NCBI RefSeq assembly: GCF_003173055.1
Contig: NZ_QGLF01000001.1
Span: 441,085 to 505,084 of the forward strand
DNA length: 64,000 bases
Source: Zavarzinia compransoris
GTDB taxonomy: Bacteria > Pseudomonadota > Alphaproteobacteria > Zavarziniales > Zavarziniaceae
Direction: 5' to 3'
The position numbers were made by a program, and so were the translations under genes. Positions 39,501-48,458 of the stretch are shown piece by piece (position 1 is the first letter of the stretch; each line of letters begins with the position of its first letter). The notes beneath the pieces are model-generated. The model ran no database searches. It had not been told where the DNA came from and worked only from the letters and a program-made list of their open reading frames with translations.

Positions 39501-41702
39501 GGCCTTTTCGGTCAGGGCGCGGGCGGTCGCCGACTGGGCGTCGATGCGGCGGCGGTCGGCTTCGGCGGCATTGTTCTCGGCGATCACCGCCTGGCGTTCC
39601 GCTTCCGCCTGGCCGGTGAAGCCGAACCAGGCGCCGATGCCGGCGCCGGCGGCCAGGATCGCCAGCACGCTGGCGGTCAGGCGCAGGCGGCGCAGGCGGC
39701 GCCGTTCCGCCGCCCGGGCGGTCTCGGACGAGAGGGCGATGAAATCGGCAAGGGATGCGGGCAGTTCCGCGCCGCGCCGGGCCAGCAGGTCTTCCGCCTC
39801 CGACAGTGCCAGGCCCTTCTGGAGCAGCAGGGTGCCGTCCCGCGCCTGCCGTTCCCAGGTGCCGGCGGCGCTTTCGACCCGGGCGCGGCGCTCGATGTCG
39901 TCGCGGTCGAGGGCGATCTGTTCCGCCGCCCGCGGCCAATGGGTGATCAGCGCCTCATGGGCGAGGCGGACCATCTCGCCCTCGACGACCAGGAGGCGGG
40001 CATCCGCCAGGGCGGCGATCAGGCCCGCGGCCTCGGGCGTGCGGGACAGGTCGGCGCGGGCCATGGGGCGCGAGGTCGCCTGGCCGTGGCCGCCCTGGCC
40101 GGCGGTGACGAGCTGGCGCAGCAAGGGCGGGAAAGCGTCCTGCAAGGCCGGGCCGAGGGCGGCGAAGACCGCCTCCGCCCGCCGCGCCAGCGCCCCTTCG
40201 AGGCCGCCCAGCCGCTCGTAGGCGGCGAAGGTCAGCAGGCCCTCGGCGCTGCGGTCCTGCCACATCTGGTCGAGGAGGAAGGACAGCAGGGGCAGGGCGC
40301 CGGGGGCGGCGGCGGCGGTGGCGCGGATCACCTCGTCCAGCGCCTCGCCGGTTTCGGTGCGGGCCTCGAACCGCAGGCCGGCCTCGAAGGCGGGCAGGCG
40401 GATGATCTCGCCGATCTCGCCGTCGCGCGGCGGCAGCAGCAGGAAACGGGCCTCGCCGCCGCTGAGGGTCGCAAGGCGCGGGGCCTCGGCCAGGGCATCG
40501 AAGAAATCCGCCCGCATGGTCGCGACCACCCAGACGATGCCCGAGGTCGCCAGCGCTTCGAGGGCGGCGATGAAGCGGTCCCTGGCCTCGAGGCCGATCC
40601 GTTCCTGGGTGAAGAGTTCTTCCAGCTGGTCGACGACGACGAGCAGCCGCGCCTCCGCCCCGGCCAGGAGGCTGGCCTTGGCCGAGGCCGCCTCCAGCCC
40701 GAGGCGGATGGTTTCGGCCAGCGTGTCTGCCTTCGCCTGAAGGCCGAGGGCGGCGAGTTCCGGCAGGGCCTCGGTGGTGCCGAGGGCGGCGAGCAGGGCG
40801 CCCAGCGGTTCCGCCCCGCCCTCGGACGGTTTCACGATCAGGTGGCGGACGAGGCCGACCCGGCCGATCATGCCCGGCAGCTTCAGGTCCGGCAGCAGCC
40901 CGGCCTTGACCAGGGACGACTTGCCGGAACCGGAGGCGCCCATGACCAGGACGAAGGCCTTGCCCCGCGTCGCCTGCCGGTGCAGCAATTCGCGCAATTC
41001 GTTGCGCGCCCTCGTGCGGCCGAAGAAGACGCCGGCATGTTCCGGCTCGAAGGACAGCAGGCCGCGATAGGGCGGCTGGTGCCAGCGCACCTCGCCTTCC
41101 ACCCGCTCGCCGTCGGCGGTCAGGCCGCGCAGGCGCCGGCGCAGCAATTCGCGCAGGTGATTCTCGACCAGATCCTCGAACTCGCCGGTCGCGGCGAATT
41201 CCCAGAAGGCGGCGGTGAAGCCGCCCTCGGCATCCCGCGTCCAGCGGGTCATGAAATCCTCGACCAGCCGGCGCTGGCGCCGTGCCTCCTCCAGCCGGGC
41301 GTCGTCGTCGAGGTCGGCGGCCTGGGGCGCGGTTTTGCGGTAGAGCAGCAGGTCCGGGCGCTTCACGGCCTGGAAGCCGGCCAGGGCATCCTCGAATTCC
41401 CATTCGGTGCCGGTGACCGGGCCGCCGGTCAGCGCGCCCTGGAAGCGGTCGCGCGGCAGGGTCACGCCCAGCCGCGACCACAGGATGCAGACGACGAGGT
41501 CGGTCTCGCGCGGGGGGACGATATTGTCCTGGAAATGGGCGCCGGCGGTCAGCGGCTCGCGTTCCCACAGCACGGGCTCGATGATGAAGTGATAGGCGAA
41601 TTCGCGGGCGAGGCGCTGGACCAGGCGTTCGGTGATCAGCCGTTCCGGCCGCACGTCGGCGGGCGAGGAAACGAAGATGCGAATTTTCTGCCGTATCGTC
41701 AT
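36594..41702 (-). CDS. DUF4062 - STAND ATPase (nSTAND1) - transmembrane - beta-propeller - TPR/Sel1-like protein
   Basis: A 1702-residue multidomain protein. Residues 5-100 form a DUF4062-type domain (KIRIFVSSPADVRPERLITE). A STAND P-loop ATPase follows at about 225-600, with Walker A GASGSGKSS (255-263) and Walker B LLVVVDQLEELF. The 590-660 stretch (HEALITHWPRAAEQIALDRD ... LSEAEDLLARRG) is typical of nSTAND1 proteins. One membrane helix lies at about 675-695 and an Ala/Arg-rich coiled coil at 700-760. Many WD40-like blades (repeated AVSPDGRTA and FSADGS) extend to about 1450, and a helical TPR/Sel1-like tail closes the protein. STAND proteins sense a ligand via the C-terminal repeats and oligomerise to release an N-terminal effector. 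A defence or signalling role is inferred; no partner gene is visible. Confidence 0.9.
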   Translation of the reverse strand: MTIRQKIRIFVSSPADVRPERLITERLVQRLAREFAYHFIIEPVLWEREPLTAGAHFQDNIVPPRETDLVVCILWSRLGVTLPRDRFQGALTGGPVTGTEWEFEDALAGFQAVKRPDLLLYRKTAPQAADLDDDARLEEARRQRRLVEDFMTRWTRDAEGGFTAAFWEFAATGEFEDLVENHLRELLRRRLRGLTADGERVEGEVRWHQPPYRGLLSFEPEHAGVFFGRTRARNELRELLHRQATRGKAFVLVMGASGSGKSSLVKAGLLPDLKLPGMIGRVGLVRHLIVKPSEGGAEPLGALLAALGTTEALPELAALGLQAKADTLAETIRLGLEAASAKASLLAGAEARLLVVVDQLEELFTQERIGLEARDRFIAALEALATSGIVWVVATMRADFFDALAEAPRLATLSGGEARFLLLPPRDGEIGEIIRLPAFEAGLRFEARTETGEALDEVIRATAAAAPGALPLLSFLLDQMWQDRSAEGLLTFAAYERLGGLEGALARRAEAVFAALGPALQDAFPPLLRQLVTAGQGGHGQATSRPMARADLSRTPEAAGLIAALADARLLVVEGEMVRLAHEALITHWPRAAEQIALDRDDIERRARVESAAGTWERQARDGTLLLQKGLALSEAEDLLARRGAELPASLADFIALSSETARAAERRRLRRLRLTASVLAILAAGAGIGAWFGFTGQAEAERQAVIAENNAAEADRRRIDAQSATARALTEKARIALEAGATDRALALIAEALPAPGETPPRPLVPEAAAAAREIAAAEIVTGYIDFGEDGPGAIAVSPDGRTAFVGSAEGLLRLDLTRAAVAGVVTAAAGLGPLAFSPEGDRLLTQGSDTPLTLRTLDGAEVARFEGMTKVATAAYSPGGDVVAGDFEGRIAVWAPGGGAPRFTLQVEGDYIARLALPRPDRAFAATGKGVIVAFDPQAGRELWRTPVLEGDEPRLAASADGRHVALAAYSAGLAVVDGETGAVVARRPDAVATGGLLFRRVGGGLLAFGRDATTWGAGNGFELQATMPMGMLDMTALALDEASGIAVALSHERGVEIWNLDLEQRLLRADLGGTDGVWDRVVTGGRRAVAISRDGRLAVLDLSGLLPETVIDHSTAVAFGAGAEYVGTAAATGDGKTIYALFRNGQLRPVDVAGASLGPALPDVAKDLYFVTTDGSGRQLAALDLEKQRIDLIAGTPGAAAGSFTIPDPDYGRARRLESLALSPDGRFLAVIWPDGGALIDIAKEAGVADFKLRNVLGNVAAFSADGSLLAIAQGDGTLALFDGRTGAAKGLIHGTPENAMSVAVSPDGRSALLGTSTGEVATVDLARGIAGQKLRIAPPTDASPPIDFVAHVAYADGGRLALADSRRGGVVLFDPAGGAILARRPAGGVGAFAFDPVRRRIAVVPGNLGGTAGARLRWYDMPALALAPGADGLALTRSLGRRGLSGAERIDAFLDAPPAPADPAADPVRLCDQGAADPFDPGKQAPGVALPDQPPLFPAPGVEDPVARACAEAARMQPAEARFPYQEARALYRSGARDRALARLDVAASAGYAPALVLRAAFHAEARAPEKAQALLDQAFGLGSAAAALALAEGAGDPVKAAPLWQAASARGDGRGDYALGIQAEAASGGAPEGLAQALRHYLVAAQRLAALGPGAAAERDKAMAARGRLVAALIAQGPAGLQKALEAIRAAEGPGQG

Positions 41703-41777
41703 GCCTGTCCGCCCTGGCTTGTCACCCGTCGCAAGGGTAGGGGCGGACTTTAAGGGCTTCTATGGCCAAGTTCACTC

Positions 41778-41845
41778 CCCCGGTGCAGGGGGAAAACGGT
41801 CTGCACCGGGGAAGCGGGCCGCGGCAGGCCGGAGCCTGCCGCGGC
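41778..41845 (-). terminator. Tandem hairpins after the Tsx-like gene
   Basis: Two inverted repeats lie between the Tsx-like gene and the STAND gene. CCCCGGTGCAG (41778-41788) pairs with CTGCACCGGGG (41801-41811). GCCGCGGCAGGC (41818-41829) pairs with GCCTGCCGCGGC (41834-41845), a perfect 12-bp stem with a 4-base loop. The second lies 13 bases past the Tsx-like stop codon. They should separate the purine-uptake transcript from the STAND gene. Confidence 0.55.
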
Positions 41846-41858
41846 GGTTCGAAACGGA

Positions 41859-42758
41859 TCAGAAGTGGAATTCGGCGACGAACTGCGGCACCGAGGCTTC
41901 GGTGCCCAGCTTCTTGCCGCCGCCGGTGAATTCCGGATCGTTGCCGAACTTGTTCTTCCACCATTGATAGCCGAAGCCGACCATGAACGTCTTCTCCTGG
42001 CCGAAGGGGGCGCCGACGTCGAACATGATCGCCGTATCCAGCAGGATTTCGGTCACCGTGTTCTGGCCGAAGCCGTCCGGGCCCTTGGGGCCGACGATGT
42101 TCATGAAGCCCTTGAAGGTGACCGGCACGCCGATGTCGATCGGAATGGGCAGGCCCCAGGCGGTCTCCAGCCGGAAGGCCGGCTCGAAGTCGACGCCGAC
42201 CGAGGGGCTGAGGATCGAATTGTTGTTGCTTTCGGTGCCGAGCAGGAAGCTGACCGACCAGAAGCCCGGGACATCGAAATCGATGGTCGGGCCGATGACG
42301 AACTTGCGCACCCGGGCGTTGAAGGAATCGTCCTTGTAGGACAGGTCGCCGCCGATGGTCAGGCCCATGTCGCGGACCCAGCCGCCGAAGCCGAGGCCGA
42401 AGATCTTGCTGGCCGACAGTTTCTCGCGGAAGACGGCGTAGATTTCCTTCGCCGGGCTGGCGCCGTCCTTGGCCGGTTCGTCGCTTTTCGACAGGTCGAA
42501 CAGGATGTCGACGTTGATGAAGTTCTGGCCGTAGGTCCAGCCGCTGACGTGCTGGCCCTGGACGATCACCTTCTCGACGTCGGTATTGTTCGTCGGCTCG
42601 GCATAGGTGGCGCCGTAGCGGACGCCGACGAAAGTGTCGCTCCACTGGATGATGTCGGCCTGGGCCGCGCCGGCGCCGCCCAGCAGGGCCGCCCCGGCCA
42701 CCGCCAACCCGGCGATGCCGCGCCTGAAGCCGCCCTTCAATTTCTCACTCGCCCCCAT
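41859..42758 (-). CDS. Tsx-like outer-membrane nucleoside/nucleobase channel
   Basis: 299 residues with a signal peptide (RGIAGLAVAGAALLGGAGAAQA). The mature protein starts IIQWSDTFVGVRYGATYAEP, matching the Tsx/OmpK channel family, continues as alternating beta strands, and ends in Phe (VAEFHF), the outer-membrane barrel sorting residue. The ATG at 42758 is chosen since GGAG lies 8 bases before it; the upstream GTG at 42767 would overlap that site. It lies beside a nucleobase permease and urate hydroxylase, so it most likely brings purines across the outer membrane. Family assignment is moderately strong. Confidence 0.82.
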   Translation of the reverse strand: MGASEKLKGGFRRGIAGLAVAGAALLGGAGAAQADIIQWSDTFVGVRYGATYAEPTNNTDVEKVIVQGQHVSGWTYGQNFINVDILFDLSKSDEPAKDGASPAKEIYAVFREKLSASKIFGLGFGGWVRDMGLTIGGDLSYKDDSFNARVRKFVIGPTIDFDVPGFWSVSFLLGTESNNNSILSPSVGVDFEPAFRLETAWGLPIPIDIGVPVTFKGFMNIVGPKGPDGFGQNTVTEILLDTAIMFDVGAPFGQEKTFMVGFGYQWWKNKFGNDPEFTGGGKKLGTEASVPQFVAEFHF

Positions 42759-43129
42759 TTCAACCACTCCTTGCCTGCTGGACTGTCATTGTCTCGATTT
42801 CTTCGTTCCCATGGCGTTTCCCGATCGTTGTTGCGCCCGCATCTTCGCGCGGTCTGCCACCGGTTTTCAGGCGGCCCATGCCTCCAAGAATCTTGACTGC
42901 TTGGTCAGCACTATCAAAAAAAATGCCATCTTCAAAGGCAATAGGATATTCCATTCAAGTCTTTGAAATTAATGGAAAATAATCTCTTGTGTCAAATTTG
43001 ATACAAATTCGACCAGTCATGTCGTCGCGTAATATGGCTAAAAATTATGCATATTTTTCCACATGCATGCACAGATTCGCGGCGCAGGCCGGCATCATCG
43101 GGCAGGGCCGGGCCCTGCCCGACGCGGGC
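42759..43129 (-). promoter_or_regulatory. AT-rich control region of the Tsx-like gene
   Basis: This 371-bp gap is the longest in the window, and I see no gene in it. The 42890-43060 part is far more AT-rich than its surroundings. It contains the perfect palindrome TCAAATTTGA (42992-43001) and the near-palindrome AAAAATTATGCATATTTTT (43040-43058). TCGGGCAGGGCC/GGCCCTGCCCGA (43098-43109, 43111-43122) is a 12-bp hairpin that probably ends the permease transcript. The rest likely holds the promoter and regulator sites for the outer-membrane channel gene. Confidence 0.5.
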
Positions 43130-44551
<1,422 letters not shown>

Positions 44552-44589
44552 TACGGGGGGCCTCGCGGTCGCGGGTGGTCGGGAAGGGG

Positions 44590-45819
44590 TTAGTTCATGG
44601 CTCCGGCTCTGCGGTCCTCGTACCAGCGGGCGAGGCTCCGGCGTTCTTCCAGGGTCATTTCGGTGACGTTCGAGGGCGGCATGGCATGGGTCCAGACCGA
44701 GGCGATGAAGACCTGGTCGGCATGGGCCGCCACCCGTTCCGGCGTGTCCAGGAGCACGCCCTTCGGCGTGCTGTGCAGCCCTTCCCAGACCGGCTCGGCG
44801 GCATGGCACATGCTGCAGCGGGTGATCACGATGTCGGCGGCATTGGCCAGGGTGACCGGGGCCGGCGCCATGGCCGGGGCGGGCAGCAGGCCGCTATGCT
44901 CCGCCGCCGGCTCGGCCGGGGTCAGGCGGTTGATGGTCAGGATCAGCAGCGCGCAGATGAAGACGATGAACCAGGCACCCCAGGGTGCACGCTGGCCCTT
45001 GTGCATCGTGTTGAAGAAATGGCGGATGGCAACGCCGACGACGATGAGCACGGCCAGGATCAGCCACGACAGCCAGGCGCCGTAAACCAGCGGATAATGG
45101 TTGGCGATCATCACGAAGACGGTGGGCAGCGTGATGTAATTGTTGTGCATCGAGCGCTGCTTGCCGATGCGGCCATAGCGCGGGTCCGGCGTCTCGCCCC
45201 TGATCAGGGCGGCGACCACTTTCCGCTGGTTCGGGATGATGATCATGAACACGTTGCAGGCCATGATCGTGCCCATCAGCGCGCCCGCCTGCATGAAGGC
45301 GCCCCGGGCGCTGAACACTTCGGTGAAGCCATAGGCCATGGCGACGACGAAGCCGAAGCCGAACAGGGCCAGGAGATTGTCGTTCCGCCCCAGCGGCGAG
45401 CGGCACAGAAGGTCATAGACCGCCCAGCCCAGCACCAGCGACCCGGCGCTGACCGCGATCGCCCCGAAGGTCGAAAGGTCGAGCACCGCCTTGTCGATCA
45501 GGTAAAGCTCGGCCCCGAAGTAATAGACGAAGACGAGCAGGGCAAAGCCCGACAGCCAGGTGGCATAGGCTTCCCATTTGAACCAGGTCAGTTCGTCCGG
45601 CATGTCGGCCGGCGCGACCAGATATTTGACCATGTGGTAGAAGCCGCCGCCATGGACCTGCCAGGCCTCGCCATAGGCGCCCTTGGGCAGGCCGTCGCGC
45701 GGCTTCAGGCTGCTGTCGAGATGGACGAAATAAAAGGACGAGCCGATCCAGGCGACGCCGGCAATCACATGCAGCCAGCGGATGGCCGCGCCGATCCATT
45801 CCCAGACAATCGGGTCCAT
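44590..45819 (-). CDS. puuD: Membrane urate hydroxylase PuuD with c-type cytochrome domain
   Basis: 409 residues. Eight or so membrane helices (start WIGAAIRWLHVIAGVAWIGS, with His ligands, and HGGGFYHMVKYL) form the urate-oxidising domain. A C-terminal cytochrome c domain carries CSMCH, then LDTPERVAAHADQVF and a Met in HAMPPSN as haem ligand. This is the PuuD architecture: urate is oxidised to 5-hydroxyisourate with electrons passed to the respiratory chain rather than to O2 directly, so no soluble uricase is needed. ATG at 45819 matches the family N-terminus. Divergent from a LysR gene. Confidence 0.93.
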   Translation of the reverse strand: MDPIVWEWIGAAIRWLHVIAGVAWIGSSFYFVHLDSSLKPRDGLPKGAYGEAWQVHGGGFYHMVKYLVAPADMPDELTWFKWEAYATWLSGFALLVFVYYFGAELYLIDKAVLDLSTFGAIAVSAGSLVLGWAVYDLLCRSPLGRNDNLLALFGFGFVVAMAYGFTEVFSARGAFMQAGALMGTIMACNVFMIIIPNQRKVVAALIRGETPDPRYGRIGKQRSMHNNYITLPTVFVMIANHYPLVYGAWLSWLILAVLIVVGVAIRHFFNTMHKGQRAPWGAWFIVFICALLILTINRLTPAEPAAEHSGLLPAPAMAPAPVTLANAADIVITRCSMCHAAEPVWEGLHSTPKGVLLDTPERVAAHADQVFIASVWTHAMPPSNVTEMTLEERRSLARWYEDRRAGAMN

Positions 45820-45858
45820 ACGCGACCTCCAACCCCAGCCATCCCCGTCGCGCCGATT

Positions 45859-45895
45859 TTTGCGCTGCACTATTGCTACAGTTGCGTTGCGCAAA
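45859..45895. promoter_or_regulatory. Dyad between puuD and LysR genes
   Basis: TTTGCGC (45859-45865) is exactly inverted by GCGCAAA (45889-45895), and the 8-base palindrome TTGCGCAA lies at 45887-45894. The 37-base span in the 135-bp divergent intergenic region fits a LysR-type regulator site (T-N11-A core can be placed inside). It would respond to a purine catabolite. Confidence 0.45.
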
Positions 45896-45954
45896 GAAAA
45901 GATTTTCACTGGCAATAGGACCTTCAAATTTTCGCGAAGAATGGGGGCAGGGGC

Positions 45955-46884
45955 TTGGCGCTGATCGAGAATATCCGGGTGTTCGTCCGGGTTCTGGAAC
46001 TGGGCAGCCTGTCGGCGGCCGGGCGCCACATGCGGCTTTCCCCGGCGGTGGTCAGCCACCGCCTGCAGCAATTGGAGGCCCATCTCGGCGTCCGCCTGCT
46101 GAACCGCACCACCCGCCGGGTCCGCCCGACCGAGCATGGCTCCGCCTTCTACGAGGCGTGCCAGGATGTGCTCGCCTCCCTCGAACGGGCGGAGGCGACG
46201 GTGGCGGATGCCGGCCGCCTGCCGCGCGGCATCCTGCGGATCACCGCGCCGCTCGGCTTCGGGCGCCAGATCCTGGCGCCGATCCTGCCGGATTTCCGCG
46301 ACGAGCATCCGGAAGTCTCGGTCCAATTGCGCCTGTCGGACCATGTCCTCGACCTTGTCGCCGAGGGGATGGATGTCGCCATCCGCCTGGGCACCCTGGC
46401 GGATTCGAGCCTGATCGCCCGGCGCATCGCCGATTGCCCCCAGGTGGTCTGCGCCGCCCCCGACTATCTGCTCCGCCACGGCGCGCCCAAGGAGCCGGCG
46501 GATCTTCTGAAACACGCCTGCCTGATCCTGCGCCTGCCCGGGGCGCGGCCGGTGCGCTGGGTCCTGGGTTCGCCGGAGGGGCCGGTGACCCTGGCGGTCT
46601 CGGGCCCGGTCGATGCGGATTTCGGCGAGATCCTGACCGAATTCGCCCTGCGCGGTCACGGCATCGTCCTGAAACCCCTGTGGGAAGTGGCGGAATACCT
46701 GCGCGACGGCCGCCTGGTGCCGGTACTGCCGGATTTTCCGCCGCCGCCGATCTCGGTTTCGGTCGTCTATCCCCACCGCCGGCTGGTGGCGGCCAAGACC
46801 CGCGCCTTTGCCGATTTCATCCTGAACCGGGGCGGCGCCGCGATCGGCCAGGCGGTCGAGGGCGTGGCGGTTCCCGCCGCCTGA
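45955..46884 (+). CDS. LysR-family transcriptional regulator
   Basis: 309 residues from TTG at 45955 (GGGGGCAGGGG just upstream). The LysR helix-turn-helix is LIENIRVFVRVLELGSLSAAGRHMRLSPAVVSHRLQQLEAHLGVRLLNRTTRRVRPTE, and the effector-binding domain reaches the C-terminus (EGVAVPAA). It is divergent from puuD and, in the ancestral arrangement, converged with xdhC, so it probably controls purine breakdown. The last 208 bases of the gene are duplicated at 50231-50438 because of the element inserted beyond it. The C-terminal part resembles DsdC/CrgA-like LysR proteins that use benzoate- or purine-type ligands; the ligand is unknown. Confidence 0.9.
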   Translation: MALIENIRVFVRVLELGSLSAAGRHMRLSPAVVSHRLQQLEAHLGVRLLNRTTRRVRPTEHGSAFYEACQDVLASLERAEATVADAGRLPRGILRITAPLGFGRQILAPILPDFRDEHPEVSVQLRLSDHVLDLVAEGMDVAIRLGTLADSSLIARRIADCPQVVCAAPDYLLRHGAPKEPADLLKHACLILRLPGARPVRWVLGSPEGPVTLAVSGPVDADFGEILTEFALRGHGIVLKPLWEVAEYLRDGRLVPVLPDFPPPPISVSVVYPHRRLVAAKTRAFADFILNRGGAAIGQAVEGVAVPAA

Positions 46885-46930
46885 GCCCTATTCCCCGGAC
46901 GGCGACAGCACCACCAGCAATTCGGCCTCG
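46677..46930. repeat. Left copy of the duplicated lysR/xdhC junction (direct repeat L)
   Basis: This stretch covers the last 208 bases of the LysR gene, its stop, and a 39-base tail that is the reverse-strand end of xdhC (it encodes AELLVVLSPSGE and stop). It matches 50231-50485 with only three substitutions in the LysR part, then with more mismatches and a 1-base length difference. The shared tail GACAGCACCACCAGCA is identical. Homology fades after 46930, where the inserted element begins. Confidence 0.9.
46889..46930 (-). pseudogene. Remnant of the xdhC 3' end at the left junction
   Basis: On the minus strand, in frame with a TAG at 46888-46890, this encodes GEAELLVVLSPSGE, clearly homologous to the C-terminus AAELLVVLSPPGE of the intact XdhC at 50443-51237. 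No other part of xdhC is present here. It is a relic of the xdhC gene end kept by the direct repeat. Confidence 0.8.
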
Positions 46931-46947
46931 CCATGGCGACGCATGCC

Positions 46948-47517
46948 TCACCACATGCGGGCCGCGAACTGGCGCTCCTCCGCGCCCACGGCGTCGAGAT
47001 AGATGGCGGTGGTCGCCGCCGAGGCATGGCCCATCCAGCGGGTAATCAAATTGGGCGGTACGCTGCGCGCGGCCGCCCGGATGCCGAACCCATGCCGCAA
47101 GCCCTTCACGGTCGCCATCGGGCCGAGGATACCGGCTCGCCGCATGGCGCGGCGTACCCAGCGCCATGCGGTGATACGGTGCATGTTCCAGAAACGCCTA
47201 TTCTCCCGTACCGGCAAGGCCAGCAGCATGCGCGCCACGGCTTCCGGCACGGGCACGGTGCGAAACACGTTGCGCCGGCGCTTCAAGGTGGGAAGCGTGA
47301 GGGTGCAGCGCTCGGCATCGAGATGGTCTCGCCCCAGGGCGAGAGCTTCGGATACACGGCACCCGGTGAAGGTCAGCACGTAAAGTAACGCCCGCAGGGA
47401 TGGAGCAAGCCGGTCCGCCTGTTCGAGAAAGCGGGCGCGCTCGGCGGCGTTGATGTACTTGCGGCGGCCCGCTTCATCATAGACCTGCCAGCGCTGGTTC
47501 AGCACCTTGAATGCCAT
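46948..47517 (-). CDS. Tyrosine recombinase/integrase (short form)
   Basis: 189 residues, consisting almost only of the catalytic domain; there is no full N-terminal core-binding domain, and the usual length is 300-400. Active-site residues are all visible: Arg in TFTGCRVSEALAL, Lys in LPTLKRRRNVFR, K/HxxR as KGLRHGFG, His in WMGHASAATT and the nucleophile Tyr in TAIYLDAV. So it may be functional. The stop codon lies 18 bases from the left repeat, and the start faces the element's cargo. The K in place of His in box II is tolerated in the family. Confidence 0.92.
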   Translation of the reverse strand: MAFKVLNQRWQVYDEAGRRKYINAAERARFLEQADRLAPSLRALLYVLTFTGCRVSEALALGRDHLDAERCTLTLPTLKRRRNVFRTVPVPEAVARMLLALPVRENRRFWNMHRITAWRWVRRAMRRAGILGPMATVKGLRHGFGIRAAARSVPPNLITRWMGHASAATTAIYLDAVGAEERQFAARMW

Positions 47518-47531
47518 CGAGACCTCCCGTA

Positions 47532-47573
47532 CTGCAACAGAATGGGCAATAGGGTTGCAGCGTCACGTTGCAA
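47532..47573. repeat. GTTGCA repeats upstream of the integrase
   Basis: CTGCAAC (47532-47538) is inverted relative to GTTGCAG (47554-47560), and a third GTTGCAA copy is at 47567-47573. Three sites within 42 bases, immediately before the integrase start, suggest arm-type binding sites for the recombinase or for a directionality/repressor protein. Confidence 0.4.
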
Positions 47574-47733
47574 AATAGTGGGAAAGCCCCGGCCATCAAA
47601 TCGCCACAAAGTATTTACCCTGTTGGCCAACCAATAACTCTCAAGTAGTTGTAAGTATATAACGCAGCAAAATTGCCCATAATGTTGCGCTATGCCAGCA
47701 TTCCCGAAGTTATAGAGCTATCGGGGGTGCGGC

Positions 47734-48096
47734 ATGACTGGCTCCGTTAAAAGCCTCAGCGCAGCCGAAGACGAGGCGCGCAGCATTGTCAATAAATGGT
47801 CGGTGGGGGCGGCAGCAATCGGTTGGGTACCGGGCAGCATGTTCGCGCTGGCGGCCGCCGATGTGAAAATCGTCAAGGACGTGGCCGCCGTTTTCGGCGT
47901 GCAGGCCTTCCACATCGACGAAGTGACGGCGGCACTGGGCGCATCCGTGGCGGGCAAGGTCATCGCTGGGGAATTGCTGTCGCTCGTCCCCGTGGCGGGC
48001 TGGCTTATCAAATCCGGCGTAGCCGCCGCCATCACCAAGACCATGGGCGAAACGCTGATCGCGTATTTCCGCGACCGCTCGCCCTACGCCGCGTGA
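47734..48096 (+). CDS. Small membrane-associated protein (DUF697/YcjF-like)
   Basis: 120 residues, first gene of the island's plus-strand run. The sequence has Gly/Ala-rich hydrophobic helices (VGAAAIGWVPGSMFALAAADV and LLSLVPVAGWLIKSGVAAAI) and closes TKTMGETLIAYFRDRSPYAA. This Gly-Pro-Gly turn plus TKTMGE-x-LIAYF pattern resembles the DUF697/YcjF group of predicted membrane-inserting proteins found near GTPases. The function is unknown. It is 14 bases before the first secreted-protein gene, so it is probably in the same operon. Confidence 0.65.
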   Translation: MTGSVKSLSAAEDEARSIVNKWSVGAAAIGWVPGSMFALAAADVKIVKDVAAVFGVQAFHIDEVTAALGASVAGKVIAGELLSLVPVAGWLIKSGVAAAITKTMGETLIAYFRDRSPYAA

Positions 48097-48110
48097 AAGA
48101 GGAGATTCCG

Positions 48111-48458
48111 ATGCGCGGAAGGACGACGTTACTTGCCATAACCATCGGGGCAAGCCTAATGCCGACAGGGAGCGCAAACGCAATCAATTGCGCCTATCCC
48201 GACCCAGAAATGGAAAAAGCCCTCCAGCGCCTCTTCAGCGTGACTGAGGACTATCCTAAAGCCCGCGTGGCTTTCATCGGTTGCCTCAGGTTTGGCGGGG
48301 AGAGGATCGATAAAAGTTACGATGTAGACGCGGCAGCCAAATGTGGCCTTGCCGTCATGGGCGGCCTCGTAGCGATAGAGAGTTTCTGGGATACGGTCGC
48401 CATCGGCAGCAACTGGGGCAATCTTCTGGGGCTACTACGGGAGGTCCGGCAGTGCTGA
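48111..48458 (+). CDS. Secreted four-cysteine protein A
   Basis: 115 residues with GAGGAG upstream. A signal peptide (about 1-24, TLLAITIGASLMPTGSANA) leads to a mature part with four cysteines: NCAYPDPE..., DYPKARVAFIGCLR, AAKCGLAV and a C-terminal Cys. The spacing C-20-YP-8-C is identical to that of protein B (48665-48991), and so is the 36-residue gap between the third and last Cys, so the two are paralogues. No known family is recognised. The gene overlaps the next start by 7 bases (GTG at 48452). It is a candidate exported effector, immunity or adhesion-type protein of the island. Confidence 0.75.
   Translation: MRGRTTLLAITIGASLMPTGSANAINCAYPDPEMEKALQRLFSVTEDYPKARVAFIGCLRFGGERIDKSYDVDAAAKCGLAVMGGLVAIESFWDTVAIGSNWGNLLGLLREVRQC

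Noticed and set aside
36642-41753. Very long open plus-strand frame opposite the STAND gene
   Set aside because: It mirrors the coding strand in a GC-rich gene; the translation is low in hydrophobic patterning and has no motifs, whereas the minus strand gives clear P-loop and propeller sequences.
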